Part shown: in pieces, positions 43,166 to 50,857 of the stretch
How positions within the stretch are numbered: position 1 is the first letter of the stretch
Layout of the letters: every line of letters starts with the position of its first letter
Assembly: GCA_016707005.1 (NCBI GenBank)
Contig: JADJIQ010000001.1
Coordinates: 122,001-186,000 of the forward strand
Direction of reading: 5' to 3'
Source of the DNA: Ignavibacteria bacterium
GTDB lineage: Bacteria > Bacteroidota > Ignavibacteria > Kapaibacteriales > Kapaibacteriaceae
DNA: 64,000 nt
The notes under the pieces: generated by a model
Told to the model about the DNA's origin: nothing
Databases searched by the model: none
What the model saw: the letters and a program-made list of their open reading frames with translations, nothing else
Translations under genes and position numbers: made by a program

Positions 43166-45003
43166 AGCCACTGCGAACGGTTGCGGTGGTCGGCACACCG
43201 AATGTAGGGAAGTCCACACTCTTCAATGAACTCACGGGATTGCAACAGCGCGTTGGCAACTTCCCGGGTGTTACGGTTGAGCCGCTCGTTGGTACCGTTT
43301 CGATCGGTACGGATCGTATTGAACTTATCGACCTCCCAGGCATTTACGGTCTGGAGGCAACATCAGAAGACGAGCAGTTAACGAGCGACGTATTGCGTGG
43401 AACACATGCCTCGATCGCACGTCCGGATGCAGTGCTGCTGGTGATGAATGCTCGCAATCCAGAAAAGTGTCTCGTCCTCTTCAGTCAGATCGCCGAGCTT
43501 GGTCTGCCGATGATCTTGGCCGTTACGATGGTCGATAGTGTGAAGGCAGCCGGTGGCGCCTTTGATGACATCACACTTCATCATCTCCTTGGCGTGAACA
43601 TCTATCCAGTTGTTGGCTCCAAGGGTCTTGGTATTGGAGATCTCAAACACGCACTTGTTCAGGGTGTTTGGCAAGCCCCTTTATCGGTGATCGATACCAA
43701 CGCAACTCTTGAACAACGATTCGACTGGTCACATTCGATCATCGAGCGGGTTGTGATCCGTGGAGCAGAAGACACGCGCAGTGTGTTTCTAGATCGCGTG
43801 TTGCTGCATCCTGTGTGGGGGAGCATCACCTTCATCCTTGTGATGGCATTCTTCTTCCAGTCGATCTTCACCTGGGCCAATCCGCTCATGGACATGATCG
43901 ATGTTGGTGTTGGTATGCTGCAAGCGATGATCTCCGACAACGTGACGTCTCCGATCATCCGGTCATTCTTGATGAAGGGGCTTGTTGGAGGCGTTGGATC
44001 CGTCCTCGTGTTTCTTCCGCAGATCCTCATCCTCAATGTGCTCGTAACACTCTTAGAAGAGTGTGGCTACCTAGCGCGAGCGGCCTTCCTTGTTGATAGG
44101 GCAATGGGGCTCTTTGGTCTGCAGGGGAGGTCCTTCATTCCCTTGCTTGGATCTTTTGCCTGTGCTATTCCGGGTATCATGTCGGCGCGGATCATTCCGT
44201 CCTATCGCGACCGAATGGCCACTATCATGGCAACACCCTTGATGACATGTTCAGCACGTCTTCCAGTCTATACGTTGTTGATCGGAGCAGTGATCCCGGC
44301 ATCAACGATCTTCGGTTTCATCTCCATGCAGGCAGCGGTGATGGCATCATTGTATGTGATCGGTGCGTTGAGTGGACTCCTCATTGCGCTTGGTTTGAAG
44401 CGTACGATGTTCCGAGGTGGTGTGGTGCCGTTCCTCATCGAGTTTCCGCCGTATCGCCTTCCATCGTGGAAGAGTGTGAGCATCACCATGGTGAACCGCA
44501 CCAAGGACTTCCTTAAGACCGCGGGTACGGTGATCCTCGCCTTCAGCATCGGATTGTGGATCCTCACCGAGCTTCCGCGCGTGCAAGGAACAGAGCAGAT
44601 GAATCGTGTGGAGGCTGAGCGAGCACAGATCGAACAGTCATATGCAGCGGATCTTGGTCGCACCATCCAACCCATCTTTGCACCCCTCGGTTTTGATTGG
44701 CGACTCACCCTTGGCGTGATCAGCTCGTATGCAGCACGCGAGACCTTCGTCAGCGCCATGGGTCAGATCTACGCAACAGACGTCAGCGAATCCGATCTGC
44801 CTCTCCGTGACGTGTTGCACAGTCAACTCCCGCTCAACGTTGGACTCTCGGTACTGGCCTTCTATGTCTACGCCCTGCAATGCGTGAGTACCATGGCCAT
44901 CATGAAACGCGAAACCGGCTCTTGGAAGTGGCCAGCGCTTGCGTTTGCCATTACCTTTGTGATGGCGTATTGTGCGTCGTTTGTTGTGTACCGAGTTTTC
45001 TGA
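43162..45003 (+). CDS. feoB: Ferrous iron transporter FeoB with altered G4 motif
   Basis: 613 aa, shorter than the roughly 700-770 of well-studied FeoB. The N-terminal G domain has G1 GTPNVGKST (residues 11-19) and G3 DLPG (57-60). G4 is TMVD (122-125) instead of the canonical N-x-x-D, and G5 is within VVGSKGLGIGDL. The membrane part follows with the Gate motif LEECGYLARAAFLVDRAMGLFGLQGRSFIP and GSFACAIPGIMSAR, the Cys-bearing pore segment. It should import Fe2+ across the inner membrane. Replacement of the G4 Asn could weaken guanine specificity. The stop is followed at once by a heptamer array. Confidence 0.95.
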   Translation: MKPLRTVAVVGTPNVGKSTLFNELTGLQQRVGNFPGVTVEPLVGTVSIGTDRIELIDLPGIYGLEATSEDEQLTSDVLRGTHASIARPDAVLLVMNARNPEKCLVLFSQIAELGLPMILAVTMVDSVKAAGGAFDDITLHHLLGVNIYPVVGSKGLGIGDLKHALVQGVWQAPLSVIDTNATLEQRFDWSHSIIERVVIRGAEDTRSVFLDRVLLHPVWGSITFILVMAFFFQSIFTWANPLMDMIDVGVGMLQAMISDNVTSPIIRSFLMKGLVGGVGSVLVFLPQILILNVLVTLLEECGYLARAAFLVDRAMGLFGLQGRSFIPLLGSFACAIPGIMSARIIPSYRDRMATIMATPLMTCSARLPVYTLLIGAVIPASTIFGFISMQAAVMASLYVIGALSGLLIALGLKRTMFRGGVVPFLIEFPPYRLPSWKSVSITMVNRTKDFLKTAGTVILAFSIGLWILTELPRVQGTEQMNRVEAERAQIEQSYAADLGRTIQPIFAPLGFDWRLTLGVISSYAARETFVSAMGQIYATDVSESDLPLRDVLHSQLPLNVGLSVLAFYVYALQCVSTMAIMKRETGSWKWPALAFAITFVMAYCASFVVYRVF

Positions 45004-45098
45004 ACAGCGAACAGCGAACAGCGAATAGCGAATAGCGAATAGCGAATTCCGTCACGATGTCATAACGTCATAGCGTCATAACGTCATGATGTCATAAC
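45004..45098. repeat. GAACAGC/GAATAGC heptamer array followed by GTCATA octamer array
   Basis: Six heptamers (three GAACAGC, then three GAATAGC) at 45004-45045 are followed by about six 8-nt units with the core GTCAT at 45051-45098. They fill the gap between feoB and the next gene, and a purine-rich AAGGGGGGAAG ribosome-binding site stands between array and ATG 45114. Confidence 0.85.
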
Positions 45099-45113
45099 CA
45101 AGGGGGGAAGAAC

Positions 45114-45713
45114 ATGAGTGGAGAACGTCCGAATCTTGATCTTGCGCGTGCGTACACGCGGGCTGTTGGTCCTACCGCCATCGCTGTTGGTGCTGCCATT
45201 GCGTTACAGGGTTTGTTTCTTCTTCCGACTGTTGTGGCGCAGTATCAGCCCCTTGCCTATGGGCTTGTGATGATGTTGTTTGGTACCGCGGCCTATGCGC
45301 GTACGGAGTCGGTGATGGGTCGGATAGCGCAGTGGTGTGTTACGTTGGTATTTGTGGCAGGGGGCGTGTGGAGTCTCTTGCAATGGGTTCCGCTGATCTG
45401 GGGACCGCAGCATGTTGGAGCATCGGGCGATCTGTCGCTCATTGCGTTGTGGTTAACGGCAGGTCCTGCACTGTTCGTGCCCGGACTCTTAGCAGCTGTC
45501 CGGCCGGGGTGGACACCGTTGATCGTTGTACCGGCCCTGTTATCCATTGCCTTTGCTGCAATGATGGGATACGGAGCGTTGTACATGCTCGGGCTTCCCA
45601 ACGGCGCACAACTCTCAAGTCTCGAACACGCTCAACTCGTCGGCATCAGCGGCTTCAGCGCCATCTTCCTACTTATAGCAGTATTCCGCGCAGTAACAAT
45701 GTGGCGGAGGTAG
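45114..45713 (+). CDS. Hypothetical membrane protein (five or six helices) whose 3' end copies the mgtE tail
   Basis: 199 aa with about six hydrophobic segments: about 18-40, 46-62, 70-90, 106-124, 130-155 and 170-192. I recognise no family. It has a strong purine-rich ribosome-binding site (AAGGGGGGAAG), unlike most genes here. Its last 12 codons (LIAVFRAVTMWRR region) are encoded by a 35-nt sequence that is identical, on the plus strand, to the 3' end of mgtE 5 kb away. It therefore borders the accessory island, and its original C-terminus may have been different or may have overlapped mgtE. Confidence 0.7.
   Translation: MSGERPNLDLARAYTRAVGPTAIAVGAAIALQGLFLLPTVVAQYQPLAYGLVMMLFGTAAYARTESVMGRIAQWCVTLVFVAGGVWSLLQWVPLIWGPQHVGASGDLSLIALWLTAGPALFVPGLLAAVRPGWTPLIVVPALLSIAFAAMMGYGALYMLGLPNGAQLSSLEHAQLVGISGFSAIFLLIAVFRAVTMWRR
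45672..45706 (+). repeat. 35-bp direct repeat, copy A (left edge of accessory island)
   Basis: Identical over 35 nt to 50823-50857, the 3' end of mgtE. It includes ATAGCAGTATTCCGCGCAG. Together with copy C it brackets a 5.1-kb block holding the duplicated secreted-protein genes and the IS3 element. Confidence 0.9.
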
Positions 45714-45754
45714 TATGTCAACATGGAAGTCGTGATATATAGACTGCCTCAATT

Positions 45755-46666
45755 CTACTTCGTAATGCGCCAAATATGGTTTCCAACTCCAGCAACGAAT
45801 TCGGCCTCAGAGGCGGTAGTCTGACCAACGAACTCGAGGGCACTGCATCGAATACGGCCGTTTCTTACGATGTAGTATCCAGGTGACTTGAGACGTTTGC
45901 CGAGATTGGATGGGACTAAGCTGTAATAAATGTCTGATTGTGTCCCACACAGCATTACCGGGTGGACAAAAAAGTAACAGGTGTCACCTATGCTCGGTAG
46001 GCAAGCATCGAGGGAGTCCGCTCCTCGTCGGAGGAGTTCATCCAGCATGAGGTCTCTCACGTCAAGTACAAGGCCATCCTTAGGAATTACTTGCCCCTTG
46101 ATCGTGTCGATGACGTTGACGAACAACGCTGTAAAATCAGCGGCAATTGCCCCCAAGCTGTCGAAGCCGGCTACACTATCTGCGACAATGCCCTTGACGA
46201 CCCATGCTGAACTACAAAGTAGAAGATCTTCAATTGGGTATGGGGAAATGACACGCAACCTATCTTCGAAGTACGCGAAGGCATGCAATGGACTCATGAA
46301 GAACGTCGTATCACGTTTGGCAACATATCGCACGAAATCAACAGGGTCGTGATCGACCATTCGATACCAGTGGTTTCGGAGAGCCTCAACCGTGTCGTCC
46401 ATGCTCCTCGTTTTTATCCAGTTATGCAGAGTCCCAATACCAACTGAATGGGTAACAGAATCAAGAACCGCATATCCTCGTTTCAACTCGATCGGGCTAT
46501 CAGGTTCGATAGGGAGAGTCTTGGGCCGTTGGAATCGATAATGTGGACCTCCAAATCCTGGAAGGCAGGGTGGGGGTGCAGACTGATGCTGTGAGAGAAC
46601 TGGGTAAGCACAGCCAAGCAAAACTGACGTTAGAATCAACACCTGGATAACAGTCGTTTTCTTCAT
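45755..46666 (-). CDS. Secreted protein, family X copy 1
   Basis: 303 aa from ATG 46666. Signal peptide MKKTTVIQVLILTSVLLGCAYP; LLGC could be a lipobox. The mature protein starts with a PPCLPGF motif, then GYAVLDSVTHSVG, a DDTVEALRNHWYRMVDHDPVDFVRYV helical stretch, and a C-terminal beta domain with several Cys (GDTCYFFVHPVMLCG). It is a distant paralogue of the gene at 47689 (shared PPC-P, ALDS, DDTV, D-x-x-P and L-x-x-S-x-W/Y features). No known family is recognised. It follows family Y copy 1 with a 31-nt gap on the same strand, so X and Y may be a functional pair. Confidence 0.72.
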   Translation of the reverse strand: MKKTTVIQVLILTSVLLGCAYPVLSQHQSAPPPCLPGFGGPHYRFQRPKTLPIEPDSPIELKRGYAVLDSVTHSVGIGTLHNWIKTRSMDDTVEALRNHWYRMVDHDPVDFVRYVAKRDTTFFMSPLHAFAYFEDRLRVISPYPIEDLLLCSSAWVVKGIVADSVAGFDSLGAIAADFTALFVNVIDTIKGQVIPKDGLVLDVRDLMLDELLRRGADSLDACLPSIGDTCYFFVHPVMLCGTQSDIYYSLVPSNLGKRLKSPGYYIVRNGRIRCSALEFVGQTTASEAEFVAGVGNHIWRITK

Positions 46667-46697
46667 TTTGCAAATTGTCCCAATGGAGTAACGCACC

Positions 46698-47546
46698 CTA
46701 AAGGTCTTGTGTCAGCAATGTCAAGCTACACGAAACACTTGATGTTGTGAGATTCTTCACACAAATGATGTAGGCGCCACTCGATAGGCCGGAAACATCA
46801 ACCACACCATTGCCTTGCACCATCCGGTCGAAAGCAACTCGGCCTGTCAGATCGGTTACCAAAACTTCGAGTTCTTCCATCGGTTGGCATCGAAGGCGAA
46901 TCTGACCATACGATACATCCCAAGTAGGCTTAGTAGTGGATGGTCCATCGATCACCGACGTGGGATTCCCACCATACCGAACTCCAGAGAGCACCGCCCC
47001 AACTGCCCTCTCAGATTCAGACCCGTGGTCCGCATTCACAGTAAGAACCTTCCCTAGATACTCCACGTAGTAATCAAAAGACTGTGGGATCAGAGAGTCT
47101 AAAGAGTTTCGGAACCATCTAAAGTAGGTTCTAGCGAGCGTGGGTTTCTTCATCAGATAGATCACTTGCTCACCTAAATACTTCAACTCGTACACACCAA
47201 TCTTTCTCACTTGACCAATTGTGTCACACAAACCAATGATTTCAGACAGTTTTACGCCGTCTTGAATAGTACTAACAACTCCGTCTTCAGTTTGAACGAT
47301 GTACCAATTACTCCCTATGTCTCCTTTCCACCAATACCGATTCCCAGCGCTATCAACACTGTCTTTTACAACAACGTCAATGCGCGTGATGGGGACCTGC
47401 GTATAACTGGGATCTCGAGGATACCTATCCCAGCCAATAAAAACTGTATCACCGGCGAATCCAAGGTACCTGAAGGTGCAATCATCACCCGCTCTGACGA
47501 CAATGCAACTCAGGGCGAGTGCCATCAACAATGAAACTGTCCGCAT
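46698..47546 (-). CDS. Secreted T9SS-tailed protein, family Y copy 1
   Basis: 282 aa from ATG 47546. Signal peptide MRTVSLLMALALSCIVVRA. An N-terminal variable region (about 25-110) contains FIGWDRYPRDPSYTQV and an NRYWW motif; a helical middle follows (KKPTLARTYFRWFRNSLDSL). The last 75 residues resemble a T9SS sorting domain (LEVLVTDLTGRVAFDRMVQGNGVVDVSGLSSGAYIICV). It is a paralogue of the split gene at 48696-50809: nearly identical in signal peptide and C-terminal half but clearly diverged in the N-terminal region. A longer frame to 47645 would run through the copied mgtE tail and is rejected. Function unknown; probably exported to the surface. Confidence 0.78.
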   Translation of the reverse strand: MRTVSLLMALALSCIVVRAGDDCTFRYLGFAGDTVFIGWDRYPRDPSYTQVPITRIDVVVKDSVDSAGNRYWWKGDIGSNWYIVQTEDGVVSTIQDGVKLSEIIGLCDTIGQVRKIGVYELKYLGEQVIYLMKKPTLARTYFRWFRNSLDSLIPQSFDYYVEYLGKVLTVNADHGSESERAVGAVLSGVRYGGNPTSVIDGPSTTKPTWDVSYGQIRLRCQPMEELEVLVTDLTGRVAFDRMVQGNGVVDVSGLSSGAYIICVKNLTTSSVSCSLTLLTQDL

Positions 47547-47559
47547 ATGCGCCCTTCTG

Positions 47560-47594
47560 CTTAGAGCAGTATTCCGCGCAGTAACAATGTGGCG
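47560..47594 (+). repeat. 35-bp direct repeat, copy B (upstream of family Y copy 1)
   Basis: One mismatch to copies A and C. The match to copy C continues on both sides: through the Y gene on one side, and to about 47607 on the other. So the duplicated unit was 'mgtE tail plus Y gene', about 915 bp (46692-47607). Confidence 0.88.
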
Positions 47595-47688
47595 ATCGTG
47601 AAGTAGAATGAGCTTTCGCACATCTGTAACATACAACATCTCCACAACTCACTATCTTTAGTGAAGTAGCAAGATTGTAGAGGCGAAA

Positions 47689-48648
47689 GTGAAGATACAT
47701 GTTATCATGTTTGTCGCCATCGTGATGGCCGCGTCTATACAGGCACAGCCTCCATGCATGCCGGACTATCCGTCTTTTTACTTTGCGATTGCTAGGCCTG
47801 TATCCGTTCCCGAGCTTGATACTGAAATGCCAAACGAAGTGAGGTCCGGGTTGGTGGCGTTAGATTCAATCTCAAGAACATATGGTCGAACCAAGGTTGA
47901 TTCAATATTTGATGCTCGGCCAGACTGGGATGACACCGTTCAGACATTTCTAAAATACCTGACGATCTTAACGGATTACAATCCACTCGCTCTCCTCCGG
48001 CACGCGAACACCACTGAATATCGTCCATACTCGCACTACAGAGATATTCGAATTGGAATCGCAGGAGCCATCGAGCAGTATTCGCCAAGCAAGAGCCTCG
48101 ATGCGGCTTTGACATCGTCGGATTACATCGCATTGGTTACTGTGAACGATACTGTAGGCCTAATCGACACCGGGGCCAAGATTGCCCGGACTGTACGCGT
48201 AGTGAGTTCAACAGTGGATTCTGCCGTTTACGGAAGGGTCTTTCCTGCGTGCGATCAACAGCACATGGCAACGACATCAGAACACGAAAGGCGTTGTCTG
48301 ACATTCAATGTTCATTTCGAGACTATCTATAAAGCGAGATCGGAGAAAAACCTCCCAAGAGATGCAATCACAATAGCGAGTAAGATGCCATTGCCCGGTA
48401 GACAGTATCTCGTCTTCCTATTTCTCTATCCTGTCTGCAGAGACGCAGATACAGCATATATCTCAATCAGACCTGCTAGTTGGATAGGCTCAGAATGCGG
48501 AGTCTTTGAAGTGGTTGATTCCAAGGTTGTAGATACGACTGACTACTTTGGACTTGGAACCAATCCGTCGGTTAACGACGTGATTTCAATCATCAACTCA
48601 AGAATCCGACAGATTGTGTCATACCAATCGCTTACCCTATGGAAGTGA
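47689..48648 (+). CDS. Secreted protein, family X copy 2
   Basis: 319 aa starting at GTG 47689, preceded by an AGAGGCGAAA purine stretch. Signal peptide KIHVIMFVAIVMAASIQAQ. The mature N-terminus has PPCMPDYP, then SGLVALDSISRTYGRTKVD and DDTVQTFLKYLTILTDYNPLALLRHA, all alignable with family X copy 1 (45755-46666) although overall identity is low. The C-terminal half carries paired Cys (FPACDQQH, HERRCLTF, YPVCRDAD, GSECGVF). Unlike copy 1 it faces the opposite way to the Y gene beside it. No known family recognised; no sorting domain seen. Confidence 0.72.
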   Translation: MKIHVIMFVAIVMAASIQAQPPCMPDYPSFYFAIARPVSVPELDTEMPNEVRSGLVALDSISRTYGRTKVDSIFDARPDWDDTVQTFLKYLTILTDYNPLALLRHANTTEYRPYSHYRDIRIGIAGAIEQYSPSKSLDAALTSSDYIALVTVNDTVGLIDTGAKIARTVRVVSSTVDSAVYGRVFPACDQQHMATTSEHERRCLTFNVHFETIYKARSEKNLPRDAITIASKMPLPGRQYLVFLFLYPVCRDADTAYISIRPASWIGSECGVFEVVDSKVVDTTDYFGLGTNPSVNDVISIINSRIRQIVSYQSLTLWK

Positions 48649-49233
48649 TTGAATGTCTTCTTCCTACTGCTATTGTTCGATTGGCGCAATGCACCCTATA
48701 GGTCTTGTGTCAGTAATGTCAAGCTACACGAAACACTGGATGTTGTGAGATTCTTCACACAAATGATGTAAGCGCCACTCGATAGGCCGGAAACATCAAC
48801 CACACCATTGCCTTGCATCATCCGGTCGAAAGCAACTCGGCCTGTCAGATCGGTTACCAAAACTTCGAGTTCTTCCATCGGTTGGCATCGAAGGTGAAGC
48901 TGACCATACGATACATCCCAAGTAGGTTTTCTCGTGGATGGCCCATCGATCACCGACGTGGGATTCCCACCATACCGAACTCCAGAGAGCACCGCCCCAA
49001 CTGCCCTCTCAGATTCAGACCCGTGGTCCGCATTCACAGTAAGAACCTTCCCTAGATACTCCACGTAGTAATCAAAAGACTGTGGGATCAGAGAGTCTAA
49101 AGAGTTTCGGAACCATCTAAAGTAGGTTCTAGCGAGCGTGGGTTTCTTCATCAGATAGATCACTTGCTCACCCAGATACTCTAACTCATAAACCCCAATT
49201 CTTCGTGTTTGTCCAATTGATCTTCCCCCGCTT

Positions 49234-50127
49234 TCATAGACAGGTAGGTTGATCTCGTTGTTGTGAAATTAGCTCTTCTTCGAATTGTACTGGCGTCAAA
49301 TGATTGATGCCGGAATGTAGCCGCTGGCGATTGTAGAAGAGATGCGTCCATCGATAGACGCATCCACGCGCATGGCGCAGGTCATCAAACAGCATTTCGT
49401 GCTTTAGCTCTGTCTTCATACGAGCCCAGAAGGACTCCATCGGCGCGTTGTCGTAGCAGTTGCCTCTACCACTCATGCTCTGTTGAAAGTTGCGCTTTGC
49501 CAGTTCTGTTCTGAATGTATCTGCGTTGTACTGACTCCCTTGGTCCGAATGAAACACGATCGGTTCTGTTGGCCGTGAACGCCGAACATGACACGCTTGA
49601 TTCAGCGTATGAATGAGCGTTCTCGTTTGCATGTTGTGCGAGACGGTGATGCCGAGAATACGTCGCGAGCACAAGTCCATAATTGCCACTGCATAAGCTT
49701 TACCGTTACGACACGGCAACTCGGTGAAGTCACTGACCCATACACGATCAATCACCGGAACGTTGAATGCTCGTTGCAGCAGATTCGGTGCCGGACCGAG
49801 AGTACGCGTTGAATCGGTCGTCGGACGGTATCGCCGCTTGCGGCTTGCATGCAAGCCCTCTGCGCGCATCAACCGCTCGACGGTCTTGTGCGTAATGATC
49901 TCGCCTTCATTACGCAGCACACGTGTCATGCGCGGGCTGCCGTACGAGCCGTTTGTCTGCTCGAAGATCCGCTTGAGTCGCAGGCGTACCGTTGCATGAC
50001 GTATTGTTCTGCGTGAAGGTTCACGTCGTTTCCAAGCGTGATAGCCCTGGCGACTGACTTCCAATGCACGCGACATTGCTGCCAATGGCCATTGCGCCCG
50101 ATGGGTGTCCATGAAGCGGTATCTCAT
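49234..50127 (-). CDS. IS3-family transposase OrfB (DDE integrase domain)
   Basis: 297 aa. An N-terminal HTH_21-type region (SRALEVSRQGYHAWKRREPSRR, THKTVERLMRAEGL) precedes the rve catalytic core. The triad is Asp in DRVWVSDFTELPC, Asp in IVFHSDQGSQYNA and Glu in APMESFWARMKTEL, with the usual 35-residue D-E spacing and Lys/Arg after it. Its ATG (50127) overlaps the orfA stop as ATGA. No A6G-type slippery run is seen at the junction, so expression is probably by translational coupling rather than frameshifting, or gives separate proteins. Confidence 0.95.
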   Translation of the reverse strand: MRYRFMDTHRAQWPLAAMSRALEVSRQGYHAWKRREPSRRTIRHATVRLRLKRIFEQTNGSYGSPRMTRVLRNEGEIITHKTVERLMRAEGLHASRKRRYRPTTDSTRTLGPAPNLLQRAFNVPVIDRVWVSDFTELPCRNGKAYAVAIMDLCSRRILGITVSHNMQTRTLIHTLNQACHVRRSRPTEPIVFHSDQGSQYNADTFRTELAKRNFQQSMSGRGNCYDNAPMESFWARMKTELKHEMLFDDLRHARGCVYRWTHLFYNRQRLHSGINHLTPVQFEEELISQQRDQPTCL

Positions 50128-50411
50128 TTCGGGCGTGGAACGAAGATACCGACTGCCTCCTTTAGGATGTCGCGCTCCATCCTGGCCTGCTTGAGATCAC
50201 GCTCCAGCTCGCGAATACGCTGCGCATCCGACTTCTGTTCGTCAGCGTGTTGCTTCAAACCAGACTTGGCGATCCACTGTCGCAGCGTCTCTTCGGCAAC
50301 TCCGAGTTGCTTGGCTGCATTCGATAGCGGGATGTGTTTCTCGATGACCAGGGCGATTGCTTCTCGTTTGAACGCCTCGTCATAACGGTATCCCCGTTTT
50401 CCCTTTTCCAT
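50124..50411 (-). CDS. IS3-family transposase OrfA (HTH and leucine zipper)
   Basis: 95 aa from ATG 50411. GYRYDEAFKREAIALVIEKHIPLSNAAKQLGVAEETLRQWI is the HTH_Tnp_1 domain that binds the IS ends. A coiled coil of heptads follows (RIRELERDLKQARMERDILKEAVG) and mediates multimerisation. The frame to 50438 adds nine residues that lie partly in the terminal repeat region and is not preferred. Confidence 0.93.
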   Translation of the reverse strand: MEKGKRGYRYDEAFKREAIALVIEKHIPLSNAAKQLGVAEETLRQWIAKSGLKQHADEQKSDAQRIRELERDLKQARMERDILKEAVGIFVPRPK

Positions 50412-50822
50412 GTCGAACCTCCACTGTAATATTAGCAATGGAGATCGTACTAACTGTCAACTAAACGGGGGGAAGATCAAATCGTATCACACAAGGATAT
50501 CAACTCGAATTGCTTCACACCGCTTCGATACTTACATACTAAGCCATCTACACTCTGAACAATGTACCCGTCTATGTCGTTCCCTTCACGCCACCAGTAA
50601 CGATTCCCAACGCTATCAGTACTATCCTTAACAATGACATCAATTCGTCTAATTCCGACATTCGTATAGTTCGGATCGCGCGGGTATCGATCAAATCCAA
50701 TAAAAACTGTATCGCCCGCGGATCCAAGGTACCTGAAGTTGCAATCATCACCCGCTCTGACGACAATGCAACTCAGGGCGAGTGCCATCAACAATGAAAC
50801 TGTCCGCATATGCACCCTTCTG

Positions 50823-50857
50823 CTTATAGCAGTATTCCGCGCAGTAACAATGTGGCG
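50823..50857 (+). repeat. 35-bp direct repeat, copy C (mgtE 3' end, right edge of accessory island)
   Basis: This copy is part of the mgtE coding sequence (last 11 codons and stop, on the minus strand) and so is presumably the source. Copies A and B lack the rest of mgtE. Confidence 0.9.

Larger units (their letters stand above)
49218..50479 (-). mobile_element. Complete IS3-family insertion sequence, 1262 bp
   Basis: The ends are imperfect inverted repeats: the left end begins TGATCTTCCCCC and the complement of the right end begins TGATCTTCCCCCC, with similarity continuing to the ACAG about 25 nt in. It is flanked by a 3-bp target duplication AAT (49215-49217 and 50480-50482), as usual for IS3. 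It encodes orfA and orfB overlapping by ATGA. Both genes and both ends are intact, so it is probably active. Confidence 0.95.
48696..50809 (-). pseudogene. Secreted T9SS-tailed protein, family Y copy 2, split by IS3 insertion
   Basis: The N-terminal part (50809 to about 50483) and C-terminal part (about 49217 to 48696) are one gene. Removing the 1262-bp IS and one 3-bp target copy leaves 849 nt, exactly the length of copy 1, with the frame intact (LCDTI joined to GQTRRIGVYELEYLG). The insertion is thus the only lesion and is recent. Signal peptide and C-terminal half are almost identical to copy 1, while residues about 35-110 are diverged (NVGIRRIDVIVKD, VCKYRSGVKQFELI). The C-terminal fragment has no start codon of its own in a likely context. 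Confidence 0.9.

Noticed and set aside
47547..47645. 33-residue N-terminal extension of family Y copy 1
   Set aside because: It is translated from the copied mgtE tail; the signal peptide starts at ATG 47546 and matches copy 2.
45672..50857. Calling the whole block a composite transposon
   Set aside because: Only one IS is present, inside a gene and not at the block edges, and the 35-bp repeats are mgtE sequence, not IS ends.
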